Assembly: GCA_020639155.1 (NCBI GenBank)
Contig: JACKHF010000001.1
Span: forward strand, 2,232,001-2,296,000
Length of the DNA: 64,000 nucleotides
Direction: 5' to 3'
From: Phycisphaeraceae bacterium
Lineage (GTDB): Bacteria; Planctomycetota; Phycisphaerae; Phycisphaerales; UBA1924
How positions within the stretch are numbered: position 1 is the first letter of the stretch; every line of letters starts with the position of its first letter. A program made the translations under genes and the position numbers. The notes under the pieces were generated by a model. That model saw only the letters and a list, made by a program, of their open reading frames with translations, made no database searches and had not been told where the DNA came from. Of this stretch, positions 36,934-46,603 are shown piece by piece.

Positions 36934-39900
36934 ATGATGAAGAGTCGTGCTGTCGTTGTCTGTGCGGTTGCTGGTATTGCTGCATCTGTCAGCACTGCCC
37001 AGTCGACAAAGTTCCTTCGCTACCCGTCACCTGCAAATGATGGCAGGATCGCGTTCTCGTACCACGGCGATATCTGGATCGTTGATGCTGACGGGGCAAA
37101 CCCGCAACGTCTGACCGCGCATGTCGCTCGCGATGAGAATCCAAGGTTCAGTCCCGATGGAAAGCACATCGCCTTCGACTCCGATCGCATGGGCAACGAC
37201 GATCTGTATGTCATGCCCGTGACCGGTGGCGAGCCAAAGCAGATCACGTTTGACTCGACCGGCGATCGTCTTGTGAACTGGATGCCCGATGGCAAGGGGC
37301 TTCTCTTTGCAACATCGCGCGGGAACAGTCTGTGGGGCGCGCCGCTGTATGTTGCGCCGCTTGATGGCACGATCCCGACGCCGCTGAAGATGGACAAGGG
37401 GTCGTCCGGTATGGTCAGTCAGGACGGCTCAATGGTTGCATTCAATCGCAACGGGTTCCGGTACTGGCGAAAGGGATATCGCGGAAACTGGAACACGGAC
37501 ATCTACGTCATGCCGACGCTTGGCGGCGAGATCAAGCAGTTGACCGATCTCGATATGAAGGACTTCCGCAACCACACACAGGATGCGCATCCAATGTGGG
37601 GTTCCGACGGCATGATCTACTTTATGTCTGAAAAGGATGGACTCTTCAATCTCTGGCGCATGAAAGCGGATGGTTCGAAGCAGGAACAGGTCACTTTCCA
37701 CGACGGCGATGGCATCCAGTATCCGTCAATCAGCCCGGACGGCTCGATCATCACTTACGAGAGTGAGTTCGAGATCTACCGCTACGACGTTGCAACTCGC
37801 AAGACAGCACGCGTGCCGATCGAGCTTTCGTTCGATCCCAAGGACACGCTGATGACTGTCACAAGCACGAACGGGAATCCGGACGGGTTATCACCAAACC
37901 ACGACGGTAGTCAGGTTGTTGTAGGACACCACGGCGAGTTGTACCTCGTGCCGAGTGATCCACAGGTCGGCGAGAAGACACGCATCACCGATTCTGTGTG
38001 GCGCGATCGGTACCAGCAGTTTAGTCCTGATGGCACAATGATCGCATTCGTCTCCGATCAATCACGCGAGGAGGAGATCTGGATCTACAACGTCGAATCG
38101 CGTGAGTCGCGCCAGCTCACGCATCAGGAATCACTCAAGAGTGAGATCACATGGTCGCCCGATTCAAAGAAGATTGTGTGGGAGTCCGATCTGCGCCTGT
38201 ACATGATCGATGTCGCGTCGGGTGAGATGTCCCAACTCGCGTACAACCCCGAGGGCGGATTCGATATCGGCGCGTTCTCAAACGATGGAAAGTATCTTGT
38301 CTACAACCGCGAGGATCCTGCACTCAACGATGATGTGTACATCTTCGACATCGAGAATCGTACCGAGACGAACGTAACCGATCACATCTTCTCGGATCGC
38401 GCAGGCTTTCTTACACCAGACCATTCCCATGTCGTGTTCTCATCGAACCGGAGTGGCACGTGGGAACTCTACGCGGTCTCGCTCACGAAGATGACCGAAG
38501 ATCCAAACGATCCAATGGTCAAAGCACGCAAGGACGAAAAGAAGCCGTCGCGTGGCGATGAAAAGAAGGACGACGACAAGAAAGACGCAGACAAGTCAGA
38601 CGATGGTGAAAAGAAGGACGAGGAGAAAGCGGAAACGAAGCCGCTTGAGGTCGATCTCGAAGGCATCGACAAGCGTGCGCAGCGTATCAGTTCTGGCAGT
38701 GGTAACATCTTCAACTTCTTCCCGAGCAGGGACGGCAAACTCGTGTACTTCACTCGCGGTAGCGAACTGCTCAGCGTGAAGATCGACGGCTCTGACCAGA
38801 AGAGTCTTGGTGACGGTGGATTCGGCGGACTGTCCATGTCTGGCGATGGCAAGAAGTTCTTCTTCGAGCGTTCCGGTGGGCTGTACTCCATGTCAGCTTC
38901 GGGTGGAAGACCGTCAAAGATTGACTTCAGTCTCCGCGTCATCATCGACCAGCGCGCCGAGTGGGAGCAGGTCTTTGAAGAATGCTGGCGTGTGATGAAG
39001 TACCGATTCTACGATAAGAACATGCACGGCGTTGATTGGGCAGCTGTTCGCGAGAAGTATCGTCCCATGCTGGCAAATGTTGGAGAAAATCAGGATCTCT
39101 ACGATCTTGCAAACGAGATGATCGGCGAACTCAACGCGTCGCACACCGGCGTGTCTGGTCCGCAGTCGCACAACATGGAGCGCCTGTACTCCACCCAACA
39201 TCTTGGGTTTGACATCGTTCCGGATAATGGGGTCTATCGCATCAGCTACATCTATCCCGATGGACCTGCGGATCATGAATGGATCGAGCTGAATGTTGGT
39301 GACGTTGTCCAGTCGATCAACGGCACAAACATTGCAGACAGAGACAACTACGAGAAGCTGCTGCTCGATCCGTTGAATGAGTATGTCTCCGTTCGTGTTG
39401 CAACGCCCGAGAGCGCGGACGACGGCACAGAGATGATGACAAACGATCGTGTGATCCGTATCAACACAGTTGGTTCGCTCTCAGGCATTATGTATAACGC
39501 GTGGGTTGATTCGCGCCGGAAGCTCGTCGATGAATGGTCAAACGGAAAGATTGGATATGTCCACATTCAGGCCATGAACGGTCCATCGCTTGCCAAGTTC
39601 CAGACCGAGATCGATCAGTTCTGGAACAAGAACGGCATGATCATCGACATCCGATACAACGGCGGCGGCAACATTGACCAGCAACTGATCGATATTCTTG
39701 AGCGCCAGCCGTACGAGTACTGGAACTCGCGCCTTGGTGGTCGCGCTGCAGGTCGTCGCCCGCGACAGGCAATTGCAGGCCCCAAGGTCATGCTCATCAA
39801 TGGTCGCTCCGCGTCCGACTCCGAAGTCACGCCGCAGGGGTTCCGCGATCTCAAACTCGGTACCATCGTCGGCAACCCAACCATGGGTGCTGTGATTGCA

Positions 39901-40149
39901 ACTGGCAGCTACGGGCTGCTCAACGGCGGTTCGATCCGTACGCCGGGTGCGCTTGTGACAACATATGATCCGACGAACGAGCACAACTACGGCATCAACC
40001 TTGAGAACTTCGGTGTTGCCCCGGATGTGTGGGTCGAGAACTCACCGCAGGACGAGCTTGACGGATACGACCGTGAACTGCATGTTGCTGTACAGACAGC
40101 ACTTGAGCAGCTTGCGAAGGGCACGTGGCAGTACGGCGAAGACAAATAG
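36934..40149 (+). CDS. Tricorn-like S41 family serine protease, secreted
   Basis: 1071 residues from ATG 36934 or 36937 (GAGGAG upstream); signal peptide ends near STAQS. Layout: two TolB/WD-like beta-propellers with repeated FSPDGKHIAF- and SPDGSII-type blades (residues 25-520); a highly charged Lys/Asp/Glu insert (about 535-575); a further beta domain; PDZ (about 770-860); and the S41 core. The nucleophile Ser is in GRSASDSE and the catalytic Glu region in NLENFGVAPD, with a histidine in KNMHGVDW. Degrades peptides released by other proteases in the periplasm. A clear hairpin follows. Confidence 0.93.
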   Translation: MMKSRAVVVCAVAGIAASVSTAQSTKFLRYPSPANDGRIAFSYHGDIWIVDADGANPQRLTAHVARDENPRFSPDGKHIAFDSDRMGNDDLYVMPVTGGEPKQITFDSTGDRLVNWMPDGKGLLFATSRGNSLWGAPLYVAPLDGTIPTPLKMDKGSSGMVSQDGSMVAFNRNGFRYWRKGYRGNWNTDIYVMPTLGGEIKQLTDLDMKDFRNHTQDAHPMWGSDGMIYFMSEKDGLFNLWRMKADGSKQEQVTFHDGDGIQYPSISPDGSIITYESEFEIYRYDVATRKTARVPIELSFDPKDTLMTVTSTNGNPDGLSPNHDGSQVVVGHHGELYLVPSDPQVGEKTRITDSVWRDRYQQFSPDGTMIAFVSDQSREEEIWIYNVESRESRQLTHQESLKSEITWSPDSKKIVWESDLRLYMIDVASGEMSQLAYNPEGGFDIGAFSNDGKYLVYNREDPALNDDVYIFDIENRTETNVTDHIFSDRAGFLTPDHSHVVFSSNRSGTWELYAVSLTKMTEDPNDPMVKARKDEKKPSRGDEKKDDDKKDADKSDDGEKKDEEKAETKPLEVDLEGIDKRAQRISSGSGNIFNFFPSRDGKLVYFTRGSELLSVKIDGSDQKSLGDGGFGGLSMSGDGKKFFFERSGGLYSMSASGGRPSKIDFSLRVIIDQRAEWEQVFEECWRVMKYRFYDKNMHGVDWAAVREKYRPMLANVGENQDLYDLANEMIGELNASHTGVSGPQSHNMERLYSTQHLGFDIVPDNGVYRISYIYPDGPADHEWIELNVGDVVQSINGTNIADRDNYEKLLLDPLNEYVSVRVATPESADDGTEMMTNDRVIRINTVGSLSGIMYNAWVDSRRKLVDEWSNGKIGYVHIQAMNGPSLAKFQTEIDQFWNKNGMIIDIRYNGGGNIDQQLIDILERQPYEYWNSRLGGRAAGRRPRQAIAGPKVMLINGRSASDSEVTPQGFRDLKLGTIVGNPTMGAVIATGSYGLLNGGSIRTPGALVTTYDPTNEHNYGINLENFGVAPDVWVENSPQDELDGYDRELHVAVQTALEQLAKGTWQYGEDK

Positions 40150-40178
40150 CCGCTGAACCCAATCTCTAGCCACTTATC

Positions 40179-40211
40179 CAGCACGCCCGCAGCCAATCTG
40201 CGGGCGTGCTG
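40179..40211 (+). terminator. Terminator-like hairpin after the tricorn-like gene
   Basis: Perfect 14-bp stem CAGCACGCCCGCAG/CTGCGGGCGTGCTG with a 5-nt loop, 30 bp after the stop. No T run follows, so termination may need Rho. Confidence 0.65.
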
Positions 40212-40373
40212 TGCTATGTCAGTTCTATGAGATAGTTCACGATTGTGAACAGGCAACACAGGGTATCGCTACAATATCGGGACCGGAGTGGGACTTCATC
40301 CTATGAAATTTCTTTGCCCAATTCCCAAGAAACCGCAGAGGCTTGTTCGAGCCTGTCAGACTGGGGTTGCACA

Positions 40374-40952
40374 ATGATTAGTTTCTTTCTGGACGGGCAG
40401 GCATGGTGGTTCACCGTGCCTGCGGTTGTCGGCACGCTGTATTTTCTCATCCAGTTCACACTGATGGAACTTGGTGGGGATTTTGATACAGATGTTGATA
40501 TCGATATTGACACACCCAGTCACGACACGCCTGGTCATGAGTTCAAGGTCATCAGCCTGCAGACGCTCTCCGCGTTTTTCATGGGTGGCGGTTGGATGGG
40601 CTTTGGCGCCTATCGACTCCTCGATCTTGGTACGTTCCTTTCGTGTGTTGTTGCTGTGCTGTCCGGTGCAGCAGTGGGGTGGTTGCTCGTGACGCTGCTC
40701 CGCAAGTTACTGAAGTTCCAGTCGTCCGGCAACATCAGTTTGTCCGACATGGTTGGTCTTGTCGGCGATGTGTACGTGCAGATACCACCCGAAGGCCAGG
40801 GGACTGGTCGTGTGAAGATTGTCGTCGAGGGTCATCAGCGAGAGATCAATGCAGTGCAGCATGGCGATACACTCATCCCAACATCAACGCGCGTGAAGGT
40901 CAGACGCGCAAATGAAGCGGCGGACTCGATTGTTGTCGAACCGGTTGCGTAA
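40374..40952 (+). CDS. OB-fold (NfeD/YqiJ-like) membrane protein
   Basis: 192 residues from ATG 40374 (GGGG upstream); the frame extends upstream but without signals. TM segments WFTVPAVVGTLYFLIQF, LQTLSAFFMGGGWMGFGAY and LSCVVAVLSGAAVGWLLVTLL, separated by an Asp-rich loop (DTDVDIDIDT). The C-terminal soluble part (MVGLVGDVYVQIPPEGQGTGRVKIVVEG) has the OB-fold pattern of NfeD/YqiJ proteins. Such proteins are encoded next to flotillins and act in membrane microdomains; the flotillin gene follows 70 bp later. Confidence 0.85.
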   Translation: MISFFLDGQAWWFTVPAVVGTLYFLIQFTLMELGGDFDTDVDIDIDTPSHDTPGHEFKVISLQTLSAFFMGGGWMGFGAYRLLDLGTFLSCVVAVLSGAAVGWLLVTLLRKLLKFQSSGNISLSDMVGLVGDVYVQIPPEGQGTGRVKIVVEGHQREINAVQHGDTLIPTSTRVKVRRANEAADSIVVEPVA

Positions 40953-41022
40953 TCACATCTGAATAGATTCGCATAGGCACAAGAACGCATGTCTTGTGCA
41001 AGAGAAAGTGAGATAAGAAAAA

Positions 41023-42651
41023 ATGATCGAAGGCTTTGTTCAATCAACCATGAATGCAGCGTCACTCGCACAACTCAGCCCGGGTGAGAAAACCGGCGTG
41101 TTCGTGCTGATTGCCTCTGTTGTGGGTGTCCTGCTGCTGTTTGTGGTTGTGTTCTTCCTTGCAAGCAGGTACCGCAGATGCCCATCGAACCGGATCCTCG
41201 TTATCTGGGGTACGAAGGGGCGCAAGGCAACGCAGTGTTTTCATGGCGGTGGTCAGTTTGTGTGGCCGATTATCCAGGACTACGCCTTCCTAAGTCTTGA
41301 ACCTCTCGTGATCGACATCCCACTCTCTGGTGCGTTGTCACTCAACAACATCCGTGTTGATGTTCCGGCAACATTCACTGTCGGCATATCGACAAGCCCT
41401 GTTCATATGAACAATGCGGCCGAGCGATTGCTCGGGCTTGCTGCTGGCTCCATTCGTGAGCAGGCACAGGACATCATCCTGGGGCAGTTGCGCCTTGTGA
41501 TCGCGACCCTGACGATCGAGGAAATCAACAAAGACCGCGAAAAGTTCATGAACCTGATCAACGAGAACGTGACGCAGGAGATCAACAAACTCGGTCTCGA
41601 ACTCATCAACGTGAATATTCGTGATATCAGCGATGATTCCGGCTACATCATCGCAATCGGACGCCGTGCAGCTGCTGAAGCGATCAACCAGGCAAAGGTC
41701 GATGTTGCTGAGCAGGAACGCGAGGGATCTATTGGCGAGGCCAAGGCAGTTCGTGAGCGGAACGTGCGTGTTGCCGAGGAGAAGGCGCTCTCGGATCAGG
41801 GACAGAAGGAAGCTGAGCGTAAGAAGCGCGTAGCGGTCGCGGCACTCGAAGCTGCAGCCATTACCGGCGAGGTTGAGTCGAAACGAAATCTCGAAATCGC
41901 AACAGCTGAACGCGAAGCCGAGACCATTGCCGCACGAAAAAATGCTGAGCAGGAGCAGCGCATTCGTGTTGCGCAAGCTGAAGCGCTCGCGGTTGACGGG
42001 GAGAACACATCAAACGCCGAGATTGCATCGAGTAATGCAAAGCTCGCTGAGATCCGTGCAGAAGCGACTCGTCGGTCAGATGTTGCGAGAGCTGAATCGC
42101 AGCGGGCCATCATGGTTGCCGAACGCGAACTCGAACTCGCGACACTCGCCAAGACACAGCTCGCGCCGCAGGAAATTGAAAAGCAGCGAATGGAGATCGC
42201 GGCAGAAGCAGTCGCAGAACGCGCCCGTCGTGAGGCACGCGGTGAAGCCGACGCAATTCTTGCGAAGTATCAGGCAGAGGCCGAGGGTATCCGGAAGGTG
42301 CTCGAAGCAAAGGCCGAGGGGTATCATAAGCTCGTTGAGGCATGCGCTTCGAATCCAGCCATCGCACCAACGCTGCTGCTGATCGAAAAGCTGCCAGAGC
42401 TTGTTGCAGAGCAGGTCAAGGCAGTGCAGAATCTGAAGATCGACAAAATCACAGTGTGGGATTCGGGTCGAGGCAGCACAGTTGAAGGCAAGGGTGGGAC
42501 GCGAGGCACCACAGCGGATTTTCTTTCCGGCATGATTGGATCGCTCCCACCGGTGCATGAACTCGCAAAGCAGGCAGGCATTGAACTACCGGGGGCGCTT
42601 GGCAAGGTGAAAGACGACATTATTGATCAGGAATCAGAAGAGCAAGCATAA
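41023..42651 (+). CDS. Flotillin-like SPFH/Band 7 protein (YqiK/FloT type)
   Basis: 542 residues. N-terminal TM (GVFVLIASVVGVLLLFVVVFFLASRY), SPFH domain (about residues 50-220, with GGGQFVWPIIQ and IKDIS-like NVNIRDISDD), then a 200-residue Ala/Glu/Arg-rich coiled coil with repeated EAEA-type segments, and a short C-terminal region (LSGMIGSLPPVHELAKQAG) for oligomer contacts. Scaffolds ordered membrane regions. Operon partner of the OB-fold membrane protein. Its stop lies 8 bp from that of the convergent response regulator gene. Confidence 0.93.
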   Translation: MIEGFVQSTMNAASLAQLSPGEKTGVFVLIASVVGVLLLFVVVFFLASRYRRCPSNRILVIWGTKGRKATQCFHGGGQFVWPIIQDYAFLSLEPLVIDIPLSGALSLNNIRVDVPATFTVGISTSPVHMNNAAERLLGLAAGSIREQAQDIILGQLRLVIATLTIEEINKDREKFMNLINENVTQEINKLGLELINVNIRDISDDSGYIIAIGRRAAAEAINQAKVDVAEQEREGSIGEAKAVRERNVRVAEEKALSDQGQKEAERKKRVAVAALEAAAITGEVESKRNLEIATAEREAETIAARKNAEQEQRIRVAQAEALAVDGENTSNAEIASSNAKLAEIRAEATRRSDVARAESQRAIMVAERELELATLAKTQLAPQEIEKQRMEIAAEAVAERARREARGEADAILAKYQAEAEGIRKVLEAKAEGYHKLVEACASNPAIAPTLLLIEKLPELVAEQVKAVQNLKIDKITVWDSGRGSTVEGKGGTRGTTADFLSGMIGSLPPVHELAKQAGIELPGALGKVKDDIIDQESEEQA

Positions 42652-42659
42652 GCAAACTC

Positions 42660-43832
42660 TTATGCAGCTTCACGCTGTTCTTCGAATGGCACTAGCACGT
42701 TGAATGGCTCTTTGACACCGACACTTCTTGAGTAGTTACGAAGGCGTTCCTTGAGCGCCTTTGTTATTGTTGATCCCTTTGAGACCAGCAGCACGCCGGA
42801 CTCTGAGAAGATATCTTCGGCAGCGATCATATCCGGCAGCAGATCATTGACAGTCATCGGGCGAGGTTCACAATGTGCGTGCGGATCATCATTCGATATC
42901 TCGGATACTTCAAGTACAGCAAGCAGGTGTGGGTTGTACTCACCAGACAGTGCTTGCATTGTCGCGAGTGCCTCTTCCTTTGCCATACCTGATTGCACCC
43001 GAGCATCGTAGTCAATGGCAATCTTCAGCATCTGTGCGCCGATCTCACTCGGCCCGTGCTGGGATTGCGGATCGGGCATTGCGCTGTGGCCGAACGGCTT
43101 GAACTGACTCCCGATCATTTGGGCACACCGTTCAAGTCGTGGGATGTGTTCGAGCAACTTCTGTCCGTGCGACGGATGCGCATTGAACATTGCTCGCTCG
43201 GCATCCGTGATGTGTTTGCCTGCATGAATCTTTTCGATAAGTTCTGGTGGAAGTGTGATGCATCCGATCTGTGACATCATGGCAGCGAGTGTGTACTGCC
43301 ACTGGTTCTCCAGTTTAAGCTCGTTGCACATGAGCTGTACAAGTGGCTTGATTCTGTTTGCGCGGGAAAATGCGCGTGGGCTGACCATCTCAAGCGCTTC
43401 CATAAGAGCACGAATGCTGCCAGTGAGCGTGCGCTGGAGCAACTCTTTTTCAGCGGTGATCAGTCTGTACTGCTTGATTGCCGCGTCAAACGCGTTTGCC
43501 AGCATGTCGCTGGGGCACGGCTTTGTCATGAAACGGAATACATGTCCCTCGTTGATCGCGTCTGTGGCGGTCTGCTGATCGGCATTCCCTGTCAGCATCA
43601 TGCACACCGTGTCTGGAGACAGCTTGCGCGCAGCACAAATAAACTCAACACCGTTCATCTCCGGCATCCGCATGTCAGAGAGGATGACCGCGAATGGACC
43701 CTTGCTCTTGATGAGATTCAAACCCTCGATGGGTCCAAGAGCTGTTGTGATATTGTACTTTCGTCCCAACGAACGTCTGCATGCATCAAGTATGTTTTGC
43801 TCGTCATCGACATACAGGATAGAACTCGGCAT
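42660..43832 (-). CDS. Response regulator with degenerate HD-GYP-like output domain
   Basis: 390 residues. REC domain with acidic pocket YVDDE, phosphoacceptor Asp53 (LSDMRMP) and Lys in MTKPC. The rest resembles HD-GYP phosphodiesterases, but metal ligands are missing: the first helix reads RAFSRANRI where His is expected, and the HD pair position reads SQIGCITLPPELI. HPSHGQKLL is kept, and the usual GYP is absent. Probably cannot hydrolyse cyclic di-GMP; may act by protein contacts. Last gene of a four-gene signalling operon, 12 bp after the REC-HDOD gene. Confidence 0.85.
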   Translation of the reverse strand: MPSSILYVDDEQNILDACRRSLGRKYNITTALGPIEGLNLIKSKGPFAVILSDMRMPEMNGVEFICAARKLSPDTVCMMLTGNADQQTATDAINEGHVFRFMTKPCPSDMLANAFDAAIKQYRLITAEKELLQRTLTGSIRALMEALEMVSPRAFSRANRIKPLVQLMCNELKLENQWQYTLAAMMSQIGCITLPPELIEKIHAGKHITDAERAMFNAHPSHGQKLLEHIPRLERCAQMIGSQFKPFGHSAMPDPQSQHGPSEIGAQMLKIAIDYDARVQSGMAKEEALATMQALSGEYNPHLLAVLEVSEISNDDPHAHCEPRPMTVNDLLPDMIAAEDIFSESGVLLVSKGSTITKALKERLRNYSRSVGVKEPFNVLVPFEEQREAA

Positions 43833-43844
43833 AGCACTCTCCGA

Positions 43845-45047
43845 TCACGCAGCGATTCTCGGGATGGCATTCCACATGGCCAGCCGATTTGATAATCCCA
43901 GACGAGACAGATACGCCATGTCCACGCCATCGATTGCTGTATCGTCACGTGGCTTTCCAGAGTTCACGAGTGCATTCGCAACATGCACCGCAGTCAGTTC
44001 CGAGAAGGTATTTGCTTCATGGTGTAACGGCACATGATGGAAGATGACAGCGTCCACTATCGAGTCCGAAAATGCCCAGAGGCAAAGAAGATACCCGCCA
44101 ATTTCGCCATGCGTGGCACCAATGAGTTGGCGCTCGGCTTCGGCTTCTGTCATCGCACCTTGCTGTACAAGGGAAACGACTTCGGCATACTGCTTCGGCT
44201 TATACGTTGCAAGCACGAGTTTGCCAACATCGTGAAGGAGCCCTGCAAGATACGCATTCTCGACTTCTTTCTCCGACATTCGCTCACACTTTGCAATCAG
44301 CTTTGCTGTTGTTGCAACTTCTACGCTGTGCTCGAACAAATGCCGTTCGCAAAAACCACGCACAGGAGGACCCGCAATCTGAGAGAAGACCTGCATTGCA
44401 ATCACAAGCGAGCGTACAGTATCAAGACCAAGCAACAGCACCGCTTCTGCCGGTGTTTGCACACGACGTGATAAACCGAAGAACGACGAGTTCACCATCT
44501 GAAGGATCTTTGTGGTCATGCCAAGATCGCGACCGATCGAATCGCCAATGTCCTTGGTTGATACGTTCTCAGAGTTCAGCTTTGACAGCAGTTCTGCCTG
44601 AAGCGAAGGCAGACTGGGGAGTGATTCAAGCTCTGTGATCATGGATTTGAGCTGCTTGTCTTTGAATAACCGCCCCAACTCGCATGTTCTGTTAACAGCA
44701 TTGACAAGTACATTCAGGTTGCAGGGTTTCTGCATAAACTGATGAATCGGTCCAACATTAGTCAGAATATCGTCCTTGTCGGCTTGTCCTGAGAGTACCA
44801 ATCGAACCGTGCTGGGGTACAACTGCTGAACTCTTTGCAGCAGTTCTGTGCCGGACATGCTTGGCATCCGCATATCTGATACAACAACATCAAACGGATT
44901 CCTTGCCATCAACTCAAGAGCTTTTTCGCCTGAGTTTACGAAGACCATATCCCACTCGTTGCGATGTGGCCGCAGCAATCGGCGCAACCCATCAAGCAGG
45001 AACTCTTCATCATCAACAAAGAGTACTCGCGTCTTTGGCTCGCTCAT
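43845..45047 (-). CDS. Response regulator with HDOD output domain
   Basis: 400 residues. REC domain: VLFVDDEE, phosphoacceptor Asp58 (VSDMRMPSM), Lys in MQKPC. The HDOD domain starts LPSLPSLQAELLSKLN, includes the DLGMTTKILQMVNSSFFG helix, and ends with the HD-like LAGLLHDVGKLVLA. HDOD proteins regulate signalling and stress but lack a known common activity. Start overlaps the stop of the histidine kinase gene by 4 bp, so this is the direct candidate partner of that kinase. Confidence 0.92.
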   Translation of the reverse strand: MSEPKTRVLFVDDEEFLLDGLRRLLRPHRNEWDMVFVNSGEKALELMARNPFDVVVSDMRMPSMSGTELLQRVQQLYPSTVRLVLSGQADKDDILTNVGPIHQFMQKPCNLNVLVNAVNRTCELGRLFKDKQLKSMITELESLPSLPSLQAELLSKLNSENVSTKDIGDSIGRDLGMTTKILQMVNSSFFGLSRRVQTPAEAVLLLGLDTVRSLVIAMQVFSQIAGPPVRGFCERHLFEHSVEVATTAKLIAKCERMSEKEVENAYLAGLLHDVGKLVLATYKPKQYAEVVSLVQQGAMTEAEAERQLIGATHGEIGGYLLCLWAFSDSIVDAVIFHHVPLHHEANTFSELTAVHVANALVNSGKPRDDTAIDGVDMAYLSRLGLSNRLAMWNAIPRIAA

Positions 45048-46603
45048 GCCGCCTCTCCTCGTATACGTGCGGCAGCTTCTGTTAGAGGAAGTCGGAGAAT
45101 GAACGTTGTTCCCTCACCTGCTTTCGTGTTGAATCGAATATCACCGTGATGCTTGTTCACAATGACATCGTGCGAGATAGACAGCCCCTGCCCCGTTCCT
45201 GAGCCAACTGCCTTGGTGGTAAAGAATGGGTCGAAGACTTTCCGCTGAATATCTTCGGGAATACCGGCACCAGTATCACTGATACGGATCTCTGCCCACT
45301 CGCCCGCATGGTGGGTAGCGACGGTGATGACACCCGCATTGTTTGGATCTTCCTTGTTTGCTTCAGCGATTGCGTCTGCAGCGTTGACGACAAGGTTCAG
45401 AAAGACCTGATTCAGCTCGCTCACATAACATGGAACAGGAGGCAGTGATTCATCAAGTTCGAGTTTCATGTCAGCGACATACTTCCATCGATTCTTGCAC
45501 ACCGTAATAGCGCTCTCTATTGCTTTATTAATGTCGGCAGGTGATTTCTCTCCGCCTGGGTGTGAAAAGTCTTTCATTGCACGCACTATCTCGGCCACGC
45601 GTTCCACACCCTCAAGGGTTTGTACCATTGCCCTTGGAATTTCTTCTTTGAGGAACTCGATATCGAGCTCGTTCAGAAGATCCTGCAGGATTGCTGCTCG
45701 CTCATTCCAGCTCTTTGCCTCGACATTCAGGTCGAGTTGACTCGCATACTCGTCCACAATTTTGAATAGCCCTTTATAACTTTGAGCTGCAAACCTTGTG
45801 TTGTCGCCAATATACTGGATCGGTGTGTTGATCTCGTGAGCGATACCCGCTGCGAGTTGTCCAATGGATTCCATTTTTTGAGCATGAACAAGTTCGTCCT
45901 GAAGTTTCTGGCTACGCACAATCTCCGCTTCGAGCTGCCTCTGTCGTTCATTCAGCTCTTCAGTACGCTGGGCGACAAGTTCTTCGATCTCTTGATTGGT
46001 TGTTTCAACGCCAGCGAGTGCAAGTGCCATTTCCTTGTTGTCACGGACACTCAACATGCAGGATCGAATGAGAAAACAATCTTCAAAGAGAACCCAGAAT
46101 GAATGCTCGAACGGCCTCCATGGGCTGGCAACAAGAACACCAAAGACAGACTCTGGCCAAAGAATACTTCGTGCGAAATGATCAACAGCGACAACTGCTG
46201 ATGCAGGCACAAGCACCTTCCAGTCACGGTACCCGGCAAGGAACGCAAGTGAGCCGAAGACGTGGAAATGGGTCTCGATGCGGCCTCCGGTGAGATGGAT
46301 CAGCAATGCGGAGTACAGCATTTGCCCAACAGCTATTGTGTGCCTCGTTATTGTCTGCCCAGGGTATCTAAGCGCAAGAAACACGGGCAGGCTGACAATA
46401 CATCCTCCAAGCAGAATCGCGGTCCATACGTGAATGTGGGTGCTTTTCAGAGTGCCAGACCATGTGTAAGGCGACAGGAAAACGGCGATCAGGATGCCTG
46501 CAAAGAACTGTCCAATCAGAAAATAAGCAAATAGCCGGTCAACCCGACGAAAGTTTCGCAGCCGTTGAGAAACAAAGATGTCGTTTGCGCGTTCCAGTAT
46601 CAT
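45044..46603 (-). CDS. Membrane-bound sensor histidine kinase
   Basis: 519 residues. N-terminal integral membrane sensor with about six TM segments and a His-rich signature TGGRIETHFHVFGSLAFLAGYRDWKVL (residues 105-131), seen in many sensor proteins of aquatic bacteria and possibly metal- or heme-binding (inference). A coiled coil (EIEELVAQRTEELNERQRQLE) leads to the HisKA box GIAHEINTP (His256). The ATPase domain has LNLVVNAADA, DTGAGIP and GTGQGLSIS. Coupled by 4-bp overlaps to the thioredoxin-fold gene upstream and the REC-HDOD gene downstream. Confidence 0.93.
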   Translation of the reverse strand: MILERANDIFVSQRLRNFRRVDRLFAYFLIGQFFAGILIAVFLSPYTWSGTLKSTHIHVWTAILLGGCIVSLPVFLALRYPGQTITRHTIAVGQMLYSALLIHLTGGRIETHFHVFGSLAFLAGYRDWKVLVPASAVVAVDHFARSILWPESVFGVLVASPWRPFEHSFWVLFEDCFLIRSCMLSVRDNKEMALALAGVETTNQEIEELVAQRTEELNERQRQLEAEIVRSQKLQDELVHAQKMESIGQLAAGIAHEINTPIQYIGDNTRFAAQSYKGLFKIVDEYASQLDLNVEAKSWNERAAILQDLLNELDIEFLKEEIPRAMVQTLEGVERVAEIVRAMKDFSHPGGEKSPADINKAIESAITVCKNRWKYVADMKLELDESLPPVPCYVSELNQVFLNLVVNAADAIAEANKEDPNNAGVITVATHHAGEWAEIRISDTGAGIPEDIQRKVFDPFFTTKAVGSGTGQGLSISHDVIVNKHHGDIRFNTKAGEGTTFILRLPLTEAAARIRGEAA

